Under the pieces are notes generated by a model. The model made no database searches and was not told the DNA's origin. It worked only from the letters and a program-made list of their open reading frames with translations. A stretch of 64,000 nt of DNA from Jacaranda mimosifolia. Its lineage: Eukaryota; Streptophyta; Magnoliopsida; Lamiales; Bignoniaceae. Of the stretch, positions 12,558 through 25,079 are shown piece after piece. The number at the start of each line of letters is the position of its first letter. Position 1 is the first letter of the stretch. The stretch covers positions 32,969,032-33,033,031 of the forward strand of contig CM032125.1 of assembly GCA_018894105.1 (NCBI GenBank). Reading direction: 5' to 3'. The translations under genes and the position numbers were made by a program.

Positions 12558-15083
12558 CCATTGACACCCTAAAATCCTGTGGCAAAACCACTTATTACAA
12601 CTCTATAAAAGTACGTTTTTTCAGCCTTATTTCCTCCATCCGCTTCTCCATGATTCTCAACATTTGGGAATTTGGGTTCTCCATCATTAGGACATTTCTT
12701 CAGTAATGGAAAGCCACAGAGTCGAAGATTCTCATCATAAGTTGATGGGCCATCAAAAGTTTGGAGTTGATTCCCAGTAGGGATTTGTTCAGACAAATTA
12801 TTGTGTTATAAGTTCAAATGACTTAGATAACTAAAATCCGACAAACTCTTTGGGATTTTTCCAAATAAATTATTTCTTGAAAGATCAAGAGACTCCATTG
12901 ACCTCAAGTTTCCAATCTTTTCAGGAATTTTTCCTCCCAAATGATTGTGTGACAAATTAAGGCCAATCAAGACAGAAAGACTTGTCATCTTTAGAGGAAT
13001 TTCTCCATCTGGAGGTTATTGCTCAAAAGATCCAAATTGACTAAGTATATTGAATTTTTGGTGTACTCATGCTCCACTCCTTTTATCACTTGATGCAACC
13101 TTTCATTCAATGCTTCAAGCCAATATGCAATGCCGGGTTTATTAACCATGCCCAAGAGAATGCCAAAGCAAAGTGGAATCTTTCGAGTGAACTTATTATT
13201 AGCAAGGTCATTACTTGAAGTTTGGACAGTTGACAAAACGGATAAGGAATCGTGCCATATAACTCATTATTCCTTAACATAGGAAAATTCAACTCCAAGA
13301 GATACTTTCCAATCCATTTTAGTAAATTTCCAATTAAGTTATTATCTCCAACATCCAAAACTTTTAAATTTGTGCAATTTTTCAAAGTAGAGGGAAGTTG
13401 GCTTGTAAAACTGTTATTGTTCAAGTGTAACCACCAGAATGAGTAAGCTCCACCAGTGGAGCTTGGAATGAACCCTGAAAGCCTATTGGATGATAATCTC
13501 ATGATTGTTAGTTCTTGTAAGTTGGCCCAACAGTTTGGAAGATTGCTTGATAAGTGGTTTTCAGAGAGATCTAGAATTTGCAAAACTTTCATTTCGCATA
13601 ATGAATTGGGTATTGATCCCTTAATATGGTTGTTGGATAAATCTAAATAATTCAAATTTATGAAATGAAACCATTTTGGCAGAGTTCCTGAAATGCTACA
13701 ATTTGACATATGTAGGGACATGAGTGCATTTTGTGTTTGAAGCCATTGAGGAAACTGACTTTCAATTTTGCAAGATTCCATATTCAAATCTTCTAGTTGA
13801 AAAGGAGGCACCCAATCAAGCCCCAGGTGGAAGTTAATCATGGTACAATTTAATTGAAGGTATTTTAACTTTGAGAGGGTAGCAAAGTGAGCCTCAGAAA
13901 GTGCACCATTGATGGAACTGAAAGATAAATCAATCCTCTCAAGATTTGACAGTTGTCCCAAAGAAACTGGAATTTCGCCACTCAGTTGATTATGATTAAG
14001 CCATAATTCTCTCAAGGCTCTCAATTTCCCAAGAGATGTGGGAATGGTACCATTGAATGCATTATATGAAAGGTAGAGATAATTTAATTGCTTGAATTCT
14101 CCAATCTCTTTAGGCAAAGGACCTTGAAATTCATTATAACTTAAATCTAGTGTATCCAATTTGTTAATCTAGCATCCAGATAAGTTTTTAAAGAGTCATA
14201 AGATCTCCCTATAAAATTTATTATTGTGCAGACGTAATGACTTCAAGTGGCATTTATCAAAGAGGAGTTCAAATATCAAATTTGCCTTGTGGTGAAGCAA
14301 GTTTCCTCCAAGGTTAAGACTGGCAAGATTCCTTAAACTAGGAAGATGAAGGTCAGAAGAGTTATAATGGTTGTTTGAAAGATCAAGGACTATTAGTGAA
14401 GTCATATTGTGGAGAAAGCAAGGAAATTCCCCATCAAATGATTTGTCACTCAAATCTAGGTGTTGGACATTAGTAAGAAATGAAGAATTCACACAGGCAT
14501 GGGGTAGATGTGTGTTGTCAAGTCCACCCCATGACAGGCATAACACTACTATAGAAGGAAGCATATTGAGTACCTGAAATAAATCTTTAGTTTGACTCAA
14601 GTTGGCAAAACTTATATCAAGATGCTTAGTTGATGAAAGATTTGATGCCCACTTGAGATTATCAACTTTCAGATCTCTTGCCCAATAGAGATCAAGTACA
14701 CGCAAGCTCGACAAGTTGCCAAGATTGTGTGGAATGACACCGCCAAAGTTTGCATGAGAGAAATTAAGATATTGCAGTTGCTTCATTGAACCAAGAAATG
14801 GAGGAATTGGGCTGAGCTGAAAGTCGTTGAAACTCAAATCTAAGTAGCTCAAATGCACCAATTCCAATAGGGAAGAATCAAGTTGCTTACTTAGCAACCT
14901 GTTACGAAAGGTAAAACCATCAAATGGACTGTTAGTTTCTAGAAATGGGTTGGTATTTCTTAGATCAAGCCCGACAACATGTCCAGCGATTTTGTCACAC
15001 ATGACGCCTTGCCAAGTGTAACAATCTTTTGTTGATTTCCACGATGATAATCTATTGGAAGGATCTATAAGGCTTTGAAACAA

Positions 15084-16360
15084 AAGAGAAAAATATCAAA
15101 TTTTGTAGCCGTAGTTGAAGTATAAGAACATCTTCTAAAGATATAGCTATGTATAAATAGCTAGCTCATTATTGTTTACATACATGCGTAGAGCTTGATA
15201 TACAATAATCATGTCTTAACCGTAGAATTAGTTATCAACTAGTGTTATTCCACACTAATGACTTGAACTAAAGTAACAACTTCATGCTTAAGGTCAAGTC
15301 TGACGCGTAGAACTTTGCATTGCACCAAGGACACTCCGGTCAGTCTAGAAACTTGGGCAAAGGCAAAGAAAGGGGTGAGTGATTATTACACATTTGGGGT
15401 TACATTAATTAAACATATTAGATGGTTTAAGGGTACAGTTCAAATTTTATATTGGAATCTAAGGAATACTGGCTAATTTTTAGCCAGTGTGTTGTACAGG
15501 GCAATAATTTTAAATTATAAAATTTTATTTTATTTAACTTTAGCTATAAATTTTGATATTTGACATTTTTTATAGATATTGTTAATATAACATAAAATAT
15601 TTAATTTTAAAAATAACATAAATATTTTTGAATACAATTTAATTATTGAAATAAATGAAATATAAGATATTTCATATGAATGTCTCTATGTCATCGGATT
15701 AAATGTTCTTGAATTGTACCATTTCTTATAAATTTTCATGTTTGCCTATACAAAAAGCTGCATACAATCATGTCTTAATGATAGAATTAATCAACCAATA
15801 AATTCCACACTTATTGCCACCTTTATGCTTATGGGATCAAGTTTAATTAATATGCTGGAATTGACATTGACTTTGCATTGCATGGAAGGATACTCCAGAA
15901 GACAATGATTTATTGGAAATCAAGAAAATAAATATTAATATTTTGATTATTCAGATGATATCTTGTGATTAGGAAAATGAACAACAATCAAATAATTAAT
16001 TCAATATCTTATATTGGTGAAGGTTTTATATTTATTAGATTATTCTATTTAAGTTGATTTTAATTCAATATTAAGTAATACATTTATTATGTCTCCATTT
16101 ATTTGTAAAATCATATTATGGTGTTAAAAAGACTTCATCCTCATATTTGTATGTGTGTGGTTCGTGGTTTGCAGTTCGCACTCTAATGAATCTTTGGTAT
16201 CCCCACGTGTTAAAAAAGAGTTTTTTTTTTTACTTTCTTTATTTATTTATGTTGATTACTTGTCCTATAATTGACATCCTAACAAAATTTTAATCTTGCT
16301 TTCACACTATTGCTCACTTTCTTAATTAATTTTTATTACTTTATCTTTTTTCTATCCAAT
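15084..16360. other. 5' flank of RLP copy 2
   Basis: Matches 3000-4180. Contains the RLP upstream module (15236-15460). The TATA-like block has decayed to a form of CTATTTATACATAG near 15147-15160. No gene. Confidence 0.55.
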
Positions 16361-16668
16361 TGCCCGTTTGGTTTTATTTTCATTTTCATCATTTTCAGAA
16401 TTTAAAAAGTAAGTTAGTGAAAATGAGTGGAAAATGTATTTGTATATAGATAGATTATTGAAAAAGTAATGATTATATTATGTTTGGTTGTGGGTGGAGA
16501 GAGATAGAAATAATAAAATAAAGAAAAGATATATAAGTTATTAAAAAATGTGTTTTGAAAATGAAAATAAAAATAATGTCAAATGAAAATGTGTAAAAAA
16601 TGATGTGTTTCCATTTTCAAATATAAAAAATGTTAAAATGGGGTATGGAAATGAAACCAAACAGACGT
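16361..16668. mobile_element. MITE, GCCCGTTTGG family (duplicate of 4181-4506)
   Basis: TGCCCGTTTGGTTTTATTTT at the left end and GAAATGAAACCAAACAGACG at the right. Same site as in unit A, so it predates the duplication. Confidence 0.65.
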
Positions 16669-16888
16669 GTTTTGACAATTAAATTCTTTATCAAAATATT
16701 TGGTCAATACAATATTATCCTAAATTGTGGAGGTTAAAGCCTTGAAATTGTCAGCATTTTTTATATTTATAAACAGTATTCAGTCACAACATAACATAAA
16801 ATAATAATTTTTAACAAATTATAGTATTTAACATTCATATGTGAAAGACATATCAATATGTTGTATTAGATATTTTTACACTTAATTG

Positions 16889-17551
16889 TAGGGCTGTCAA
16901 TGGGTCGGATTTGGATTGAATTTTCCATATCCGAATCCGACCCGAAATCCTATAGGATCTTTGTAATTAGTACCATATCCGAATTCGATGGATATTCGAA
17001 ATCCGATTAAAAAATCCGACCCGATTTATTTATTTATTTTTCTTTTTTTGCTTTTAAGTTTTATAAAAGTATTGTATTTATAAAGTAAATATATGTCATA
17101 TTTGAATTTTCAACAATTTTTTATTATATGTTAGTCCAAAAGTTAAATATTTAAATACTTAACCCCTTTTTCACATTATATTAATGTATATATGAACTAT
17201 TATATGTTATTATATTTGACATTTTATCAATATTCCTCTTATTTTTTAGATTAAAAACTCAATATTAATAGTATAATATTGACGTTAATATAGATATTAG
17301 GTCAATATAATACATAAATTTTATTTTAAAATCTTTATTAATATTATATATAAGAGTATTAATTTAATAAAACATATTAAGGTTCGGATTCGGATCTTTA
17401 ACGGATCGAATTGCTTACTTTCATATCCGATCCACTTATTTAGAATTTTGAATATTTATAATCGGATTTGATCCATCAAATATTTTAATCGGATAAAAAT
17501 CCTAAAATTCGGATCGAATTCAGATTAAAATCTAATCCATTGACAGTCCTA
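16889..17551. mobile_element. hAT-type non-autonomous element, 663 bp
   Basis: Terminal repeats TAGGGCTGTCAATGG and its inverse CCATTGACAGTCCTA. Perfect 8-bp target duplication CTTAATTG at 16881-16888 and 17552-17559. The inside is AT-rich with repeated ATCCGA/TCGGAT phrases near the ends. Unit A has the empty site near 4725, so the insertion is younger than the duplication. Confidence 0.92.
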
Positions 17552-17559
17552 CTTAATTG

Positions 17560-18594
17560 GACTTGTAAATCGTATGTGCCAAACCTCAACTCGGCCCGAA
17601 TCCATCCGAGCGCAGACCCCACAAATGATATTTTACTATAAATAAATGAAATTATATCATATGCAAATATTGAAACCGTGTTTCAAATTTTGTCTCCACT
17701 AAAGTGCTACAATTATAATCCTCGAAGAGAAAGCGTGTTTAGTAGGAAACTCCCCAAACTCTTTTTGAGTTATTCCCAAAACCCTTCTTCTCCCAAACAT
17801 CAGCAGTCATCCACTCATCACTGTCGGTCTTCGTTTTTGAAATTTCCTGCAAGAAAAACACGCAAAACAGGAAAAAAGCGAAAGAGAAAAGTCTAGATAT
17901 ACAATAATCATGTCTTAATCATAGAATTAATGATCAAGTACTAGTGTCATTCCAAACTAATGACTTGGACTGAAGTTGAACTTCATGCTTAAGGTCAAGT
18001 CTGATACTCCAGTTTAGAATTTGGGAAAAGCCAAAGAAAGAGGTGATTGATTATTACATATTTGGTGTTAACATTAATCACGTAATAGACAGGTTAAGAC
18101 AATTCAACATTTGTATTGGAAACTAAGGAACTATATGTCAATATTTTGCAATTCAAATGATGTAGTTATTATTGCATTGCACTGAAAGATAATCAGGTCT
18201 AGAACTTGGAAAATGGCAAAGAAAGAGGTGAGTCATGATTATTACATATTTGGTGTTACATTAAACACATAATAGATGGGCTAAGACAATTCAAATTTTA
18301 TATTGGAAACTAAGGAAGTATATGTCAATATTTTGCAATTGAAGTGATTTTATTTTTTTTATAGCTCATACAATTCAAATTTTTTATCTCACTCACACTA
18401 TATATGAGAGACTTGTACTAATTATGGGATAAAGGCCACTCGGTAAATGATATCTTCTTATTAGAAAAGTGAATAACAATCAATCTATAAAAACCAATCA
18501 AATCGTGTCACTTTATTAAATAATTGTGGCTAGAACCTTTATCTTATATAAGTTCTAGTCATCATGTCACATTGTTCCTATGTGTACAAATTTA
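17560..18594. other. Flank with two further RLP upstream modules
   Basis: Upstream-module copies at about 17905-18080 and 18180-18330. A block at 17690-17895 that is open on the plus strand matches the closed equivalent at 4855-5000, so I do not call it coding. Confidence 0.5.
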
Positions 18595-18947
18595 GACGCC
18601 GTTTGCTTTCATTTTCAAATTTTATTTTTATATTTTTCTACTATTTGAAAATTGAAAAACGTCATTTTTTACATATTTTCATCCAACATCATTTTCATTT
18701 TCATTCTTAAAATACATTTCCCAATAACCTATATATCTTTTCCCAATAATTTATATATCTTCTCTCTCTTCTTCATTATTACTATCTCTTTCCACCTACA
18801 ACCGACTAAACCTAGCATAATCATTATTTTTCCAACAACTTATCCAAATACAAATTCATTTTCAACCCATTTTCACTAACTAGTTTTTCACCCTTTCAAA
18901 ATTATAGAAGTGAATAATAAAAACAGAAAATGAAAACTAACAGGCTC
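18595..18947. mobile_element. MITE, CCGTTTGCTTTCATTTTC family
   Basis: Ends GACGCCGTTTGCTTTCATTT and GAAAATGAAAACTAACAGGC. Similar in design to the GCCCGTTTGG MITEs. The equivalent place in unit A (about 5570) runs straight through, so the element is absent there. Exact ends and target duplication (about 7-8 bp, CAAATTTA/TTAAATTA) are uncertain. Confidence 0.65.
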
Positions 18948-19454
18948 TTAAATTACCGTAGTATTAATATTATTTGTATTGATAATTAATAAAATATTCA
19001 ATTTTTTATAATATAAAATTGAATTTAGTTAAACAATAGTATAGTATTAATTAATAAATAATCACATTGAATAACATGTAGTATTAATTATTAATTAATA
19101 TACATCCATATATTCTTTCATAAAAAATTGAAAATGGGATATAAATATGTTTCATAAGAATTTTCTATTATATCTCGATCTCATTATTTGTGTTTTGTTA
19201 TTTTATATAGAGTAAAAGGCATTTTTTTAAAACCAAAAGTTAAGAATATAATCGATTATTCAATGTACCATTATATATTTATTATTTTAATTTGAGTGTG
19301 TAAAAGATCTTTCTTTTTAATATGTATGGCATAGATGTAGTGCGAGTAATTTTAAGATGCTGGACCTACAATTTTTACAATCAAGAGAACTTGATAGAGG
19401 TCTCAAAGTTAGTTCTCTCTACACAAATTTATCAAATTCAAGAAATTTTAAGGA

Positions 19455-19457
19455 GAC

Positions 19458-19511
<54 letters not shown>

Positions 19512-19735
19512 AAGAAGAAGAAAGTTATTGACAACATAGTTGGTGACAGTGCATAATAAGTAATAAAAAAATTTATTGTATCACAATAAGAATTTTTGTA
19601 AATTGAATAGTCACAAAGAATGTATTTAAGTTGTCACCATTGACGATTATTGGTATGTCTATAGTGTCAACCTAGTGAGAATTAAAGTTTTGCCACAAAT
19701 CATAGTGACAATTTTTGTTGTTAGTAGATTTTCAC
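19455..19735. mobile_element. Decayed CACTA-type element (duplicate of 6075-6308)
   Basis: Same remnant as in unit A: GTTGGTGACAGTGCATAATA, then TTAAGTTGTCACCAT and TAGTGTCAACCTAGTGAG. Its left terminus has been replaced by a long AC microsatellite. Confidence 0.55.
19461..19506. repeat. AC microsatellite, 23 units
   Basis: Uninterrupted AC dinucleotides. The duplicate locus in unit A has only TTACACCC at this place, so the run expanded after the duplication. Confidence 0.97.
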
Positions 19736-20186
19736 TTGGGGCGCAATTGAGTTGAGCTGAGCTGAGCTGAGCTTGGAAAAAAATTTCGAGTTAGAGCTCG
19801 AGCTCGAAATATATATATATATTATGTTCAAGCTCGACCTCGAGCTCAAACCAGCCTAAAGTTTTAAACTTGAGCTCGGCTTAACTTGAATTGTTAAATG
19901 AGTTGTAAATAGCTGCAAGCTCAAGCTCAGGCTCGAGTTTGAGCTTGAACTCAAAATAAAAAAATAGTAATATAATATATATTTATTAATAAAAATAAAA
20001 ATAATATTTAATTATATTCTAGTTCGCAATCCAACTTACGATTCACGAGCCTGAAGTCTAAATACAGATGCTTTGAGATAGATTTGAAATAGATTTTTAG
20101 CTTGAGTCAGTATCGAACTTAGGTGTGCGAATGAGTCGAATTGGCTCGTGAGACTCGCGAGGTGGTTCAACTCGTTCGCACCCCTA
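19736..20186. mobile_element. hAT-type MITE (duplicate of 6317-6648)
   Basis: Ends TTGGGGCGCAA and TTCGCACCCCTA. Perfect 8-bp target duplication ATTTTCAC at 19728-19735 and 20187-20194. Rich in GAGCTCGAGCTCG phrases near the ends. Longer than the unit A copy by internal differences. Confidence 0.8.
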
Positions 20187-20194
20187 ATTTTCAC

Positions 20195-21348
20195 AATACA
20201 TATGTTACTAAATGTCAATATTGATATTTTAAAAAATTAATTCTTGCCATTATTAAGTTATATTTTTACAAAATAAAAACTATTTTCATTCAAAAAGCTT
20301 TTCCAATGACGGAATAAAAGTTATTTATGATTGCCATAATTGCCAAATTTATGATTGAGGCAACTATTTTTAGTCTTTTATCCTTTCCCCTTAATGTTTG
20401 GATGGGATGGAGGACCAAAACTCGGACACTCAAACGAACGGACAAAAAGAAAAGAAAAGAAAAAAAGAATGGAAAATAGGAAAGAAGAAAAAGGGTAGAG
20501 AAAAAAATCCTGCTACTGCAGCAGGCAGAAAAAGTCACAGAATCTATAACTGAAATGCTCTTTCCCTTTCATTTCTTGATTTTTATATTTTTTCACCTTA
20601 AGATGAAAATAACTTGCACCTGGACCAACCAGTGAGTTTTTCTATAGTAGTGGGCTTATGTCAGGGAACCTGCGGACATTAAATTTGAGGGGTTCATTTT
20701 GCTTATATTTTGCACTTAATTGATTAGGACAAAAAATCTTCACAATTATCCTATAGAATGTGAAAATATAAGGTTGTTCATCAAGTGCATTTCTAGCTTT
20801 TGAATATGTCTTAATCTGTGAACCCACCTTGGAAATTTAGAAATAGGAGTAGTTGAATATATCAGCATGTTATTATATTTCTTGGTTGATACTTTGATGG
20901 GAATAGAAGTTTGCGGAATTAGCAGAATTGAAGGGAGTAATCAAAAAAGATTTTATCATCAATTGTGTGTAGGCATTTTCTTCCCAACTTTATATTTTTC
21001 AAATGGTCTGAGTAGTAAGATTTTTCAATGAATCTGAACCTATTTTACTCAAAACAAGACTTTTATGCAAGAACGGCATCAATAAGCTGTCATTGACCAT
21101 AAAATGTATGAGAAAATTGTCCAACAAACATATTTGTCTGCGAGTTTCTTGATCATATAAATCCTGCACTCAGAGAAATGGATGACCCCCCGTTCTTTAA
21201 GTGGGTTATCCTAGTCCTTTTTGGAGCCGCTTTCAAGCTTTATTTTCCCTCTTAAATTTGGTATTTGCCCTTTTCCGCATTATTTACTAAAAAAATGATC
21301 TCATTATTTGCTCATTCTAGCAAAACCACCCATTAGAGCCATTGTAAC
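20195..21348. other. End of unit B, no gene
   Basis: Matches 6657-7494 and 9435-9535 of unit A, then single-copy AT-rich DNA up to the copia element. Purine-rich tract at 20430-20500. No coding potential recognised. Confidence 0.5.
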
Positions 21349-22065
21349 TGTTGGGATCTCCTCAAGATAAGTTTTGATAATGATCCTTTTGCAATGAAAT
21401 CTTGATTAACAAATCTTATTCCATATTGCAGTTTGTTGTAAATAAGAAAAATATTCAATGGATTCAATACCACAAAATCCACAATCTATTAGCCCAAATC
21501 ATGGCCTAAGAAAAGGAAGTAACAACAATCATTCAGAGGTATAAAAGGAAAGTGACTGTTGAAACTTCTATATGGAAACCGGCATATTGAAGAAGGAAAG
21601 ATACCGTTGGAAGACAAGATATCAAATCAAGAGTCTTCTATTTAAACAGAAGATGCCATAAGACAAACTATTAAGCTTTTCTCAAAGTTCAGAACTCTAC
21701 ATAATATTTCTCTGGAAGTTTGCCTTTGCCTTCCAACATCTAATCTGTTAGTTGTTTCTGCAAAAGAGGAAGTTGCTTTTTGTTGTCGATTTCTTATATA
21801 TTGTCTTCACTATACTTCAAATTTGTTTAATATAAGTGTATGTTAAAATCCTAAGATTATATCTTAGGTAGTGAATGTAGGCTTGCTGAACTACTACAAA
21901 TCCTCGTGTTCTTTTTGCTGCTTTCATATTACTATTTATTTATCCTTTTGGATTTTGAATATTATTTTACAGAAAATATTTTACAAAATCTTTAAAGGGA
22001 TTAAAGTGTTTAATTGATTAAGAAAGAAGTCACTTCACCCCTATCTTGATCCCTTTTTACTATCA
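21349..22065 (+). repeat. 5' LTR of the copia element
   Basis: Begins TGTTGGGATCTCC and ends TTTACTATCA just before the primer-binding site. Positions 21349-21697 match 27239-27585. Confidence 0.85.
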
Positions 22066-22067
22066 AT

Positions 22068-22080
22068 TAGCATCGGAGCA
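22068..22080 (+). other. Primer-binding site of the copia element
   Basis: TAGCATCGGAGCA resembles the usual TGGTATCAGAGC complement of initiator tRNA-Met, two bases after the LTR. Confidence 0.65.
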
Positions 22081-22129
22081 TTGGGGCTTACATAATAAGC
22101 TCTAATCAACTTGAGTTTAATAGATCCAA

Positions 22130-23620
22130 ATGGCTGCATCTAGTTTTGATGTTTATGCAGAAGGATAGTCACACACTCATCCACCGTTGTTCGGTGGAAC
22201 AAACTACTCCACGTGGAAGATTCAAATCGAAGAATTTATCATAGCTTTTGATTATGACTTATGGAGCATAGTCATTGATGGACTACTTGTTCCAACCACT
22301 AAGAACATGTCCCTCAAAGGAAGAATGGAACTTACTATGGAAGATGAAAAAAATGCTGTCAATGAATGCCAAAGCCAAGACTATTCTATCTTGTGCCCTG
22401 GTGAAGGAAGAACACAATCGAGTCAGCACTTGCCCCATTGCAAAGGAGATGCGGAACATGCTTCAAGTCACCCATGAAAGAACGTCTCAGGTAAAACAAG
22501 AAAGGATTGCTTTACTTACTCACCAATATGAAATGTTCTCCATGAAAACCGGTGAATCAATCAACCAAATGTACGAACGATTCATGGAGATAGTTAACCC
22601 CATGTTTGCACTAGGGAAAGTCGTATAAGAAAGTAAGCAAGTTCAAAAAATCTTGTGATCTTTACCTCGGGAGTGGACACCAAAGGTCACTGCAATACAT
22701 GAGGCCAAAAATCTGGGAATTCTATTAATGGGAGAGCTCATCGGATCACTCACTTCTCATGAAATGACACTTCTATCGAAAGAAGAAAGTTCCGAAGGTA
22801 GAATTAAGAAAAACATTGCATTCAATTGAGAACATTTTAACTGGAATGAAGATTCAAGGGATTTGGATGAGGACACCCTGAATGATGAAATAGCCAATGA
22901 TCACAAAACGTCTCAGATAACTAACACAAGCAAGAAATCGCTTCAAAAGAGACAATAAATCAAGTTCCAGGAGAGGCAGCACTGACTACCAACAACTAGA
23001 ACAAATTATTTGCCATGAATATCATGAAGCTGGCCACAAGAGACTTGACTATCCAAAGCTTAAGAGAAATTCCAAACTTGAGAAAAGTTCCAAATCCAGA
23101 GCAATGACTATTATGTGTGATGATTCAGATTTTGATCAATTGGACAATGAGGACAACTGCCTTATGGCTGATCGACAGGTAACTCTCCTTTCCGAAATAA
23201 GTTCTAGTGATTTTGAACATGATAATATTAGGTCGCGTGAGGAATTTCAAAATCAATTAGTTGAACTTCAACAGGAAATAAATATTCTCAACTATCAAAC
23301 AAAGAATATTCTTGATGAAAAGGTTGAACTTGTTCAAAGTTATAACAAAATAATTAAGAAGGACATAGATGATAGAAATAGCTTGTTAGGAAAGTTTAAG
23401 AGCTTGAAAATGAAAATTCTTTTCTAGTAGAAGAGAATTATAACTTGAAAAGAACCATAAAGGAAAATGAAAAATGGGCGAACCCAAAACTCAATATTTT
23501 GGAAATAGAAAACAGAAAATCTATTGTGACTGTGGAAAGAAAGGTCATGTTTGCTACAGATGCCCAATAAAGAATGACATTGGAACTAAATACATATGGA
23601 TTCCAAAGTCTAACAAATAA
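22130..23620 (+). pseudogene. Copia gag remnant
   Basis: ATG at 22130 opens MAASSFDVYAEG and meets a TAG at codon 13; the same frame then gives LFGGTNYSTWKIQ, the typical start of a UBN2-type gag. A frameshift near 22370 moves to the frame with ALVKEEHNRVSTCPIAKEM and KTGESINQMYERFMEIV. A coiled, charged stretch is open at 23104-23427. The zinc knuckle at about 23523-23570 reads YCDCGKKGHVCYRCP: the first cysteine is one position off the canonical CX2CX4HX4C. Dead as a gene. Confidence 0.88.
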
Positions 23621-23639
23621 GGACCTAGTACTACGTAGA

Positions 23640-24730
23640 TACCTAAAATAATCTTTGATGCAGGAACCATTCAAGAAGAATCAAAAAGACAAAAGGTATC
23701 TGGACAGTTGATTTTCTAGACATATGACCGGAGATAGATCATTCATCACAAGCTTATAAGACTTTAGTCGGGGAAATTTTTTGTTTGCTGACAACACAAA
23801 AGGAAAAATCATAGGTAAAGGAGCTGTTGGAAAAATGGATGGAACTTCCATTGAGAATGTCTGGTTGGTAGCTGGACTTAAACATAATCTTCTAAGTATC
23901 AGCCAGCTTTGCGACAATGGATATCAGGTACAATTCCAACCCTCACATCGCATTGTTACTAAGGATGATAAAGTCATTTTTACCACTGTTAGGGATAGAA
24001 ACATTTACTCCATTAACTTGGATGATCTGTCTAGCCAAAATTTTGAGTGTCTGGTAGCTTCTGAAGATTCTAGTTGGACATGGCATAGACGACTTCGGCA
24101 TGCAAATATGAAACTACTTGATCATCTTGTTAAAAAGGATCTCATTAAAGGGATTCCCAAAATTGGATTTGTCAAAGACAAAAAATGTGATGCATGCATT
24201 AAGGGAAAGCAAACCAAAACATCTTTTAAACCTATAAATGACATATCATCATCAAAACCCCTTGATCTCCTATACCTAGATTTTTTTGTACTTATGAAAA
24301 CATCTTCTCTTGGTGAAAGCAAATATGTTTTTGTGATTGTTGATGATTTTTCACGATTCACTTGGGTTTGATTTCTTTCTCACAAAAATGATGCTCTAAA
24401 ATCTTTTGTATCTTTTATCAAGAAAATCCAAAATGAAAAAAGGTATTTTATTAAAGCTATAAGGAGTGATCATGGAAGGAAATTTGATGATAATGAGTTT
24501 ATGATATTTTGTAATGAAAATGGATATTCCCACAATTTTTCTGCACCAAAAATGCCACAACAAAATGGAGTGGTTGAAAGAAAGAACAGAATCCTTCAAG
24601 AAATGGCACGTACCATGTTAAACGAATATGAGTTGCCTAAATCATTTTGGGGAGAGGCAGTAAATACTACGTGTTACATTGCCAATAGAGTTTTTCTAAG
24701 ACTATTTATCAAAAAAAACCCCTTATGAGT
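23640..24730 (+). pseudogene. Copia protease and integrase remnant
   Basis: The protease start is damaged at 23700-23735: the frame goes from WTVD almost directly to SRHMTGDRS, so the catalytic D-S-G is lost. The pre-integrase zinc domain is clear (WHRRLRHAN, CDACIKGKQ), then integrase core motifs KYVFVIVDDFSRFTWV, IRSDHGRKF and PQQNGVVERKNR. A TGA follows FTWV at 24369-24371, and frames shift again after 24728. Confidence 0.9.
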
Positions 24731-25079
24731 TATAGCATGGTAAAATACCAAACATCTCATACTTTCATGTATTTTGATGCAAATGCTTCATTCTGAATGA
24801 CAGTGATCATCTTACTAAATTCGATTCCAAATCAGATGAAGGCATACTCGTAGGATATTCAACTCGTATCAAGGCTTATAGAATTTTCAATAAAAGGAAA
24901 AGAACCATACAAGAGTCCACATGTTTTTTTTGAAACTAATCGTTTTATTGCCAAAGATAATTTGAGCATAGAATTTTTAGGTATTGATAAAATCATTAAA
25001 GCAATCCAGTAAGAGAAGGAAACTAAGAAAGAAAGTTCCGAAGAAATTATTGATGAAATTCCACACAGAACATCCAATG

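Larger units (their letters stand above)
9835..15075 (-). pseudogene. RLP copy 2: heavily damaged LRR receptor-like pseudogene
   Basis: Duplicate of RLP copy 1. About 160 bp are missing at the 5' end, removing start codon, signal peptide and part of the LRRNT cap; homology begins at SLIDPSNRLSSW. Further lesions: Gly to TGA at 14196-14198, Trp to TAG at 14169-14171, a 1-bp deletion near 13208, a 2-bp gain near 13010, Ser to TAA near 12800, Trp to TAG at 12569-12571, and a 2.6 kb LTR insertion (9922-12557) inside the membrane-helix codons. The last 28 or so codons survive at 9835-9921. LRR, island (KGVEHEYT) and linker sequences are otherwise easily read. Cannot encode a receptor. Confidence 0.93.
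9609..21108. repeat. Segmental duplication, unit B
   Basis: Second tandem copy of 1-9535, same orientation. It is longer because it gained a 2.6 kb solo LTR (9922-12557), a 663 bp hAT-type element (16889-17551) and a MITE (18595-18947). Similarity fades just after 21100, before a copia element begins at 21349. Confidence 0.85.

Noticed and set aside
17678..17896. 72-residue plus-strand frame ending in a basic run
   Set aside because: The duplicate at 4855-5000 does not keep the frame; no domain seen.
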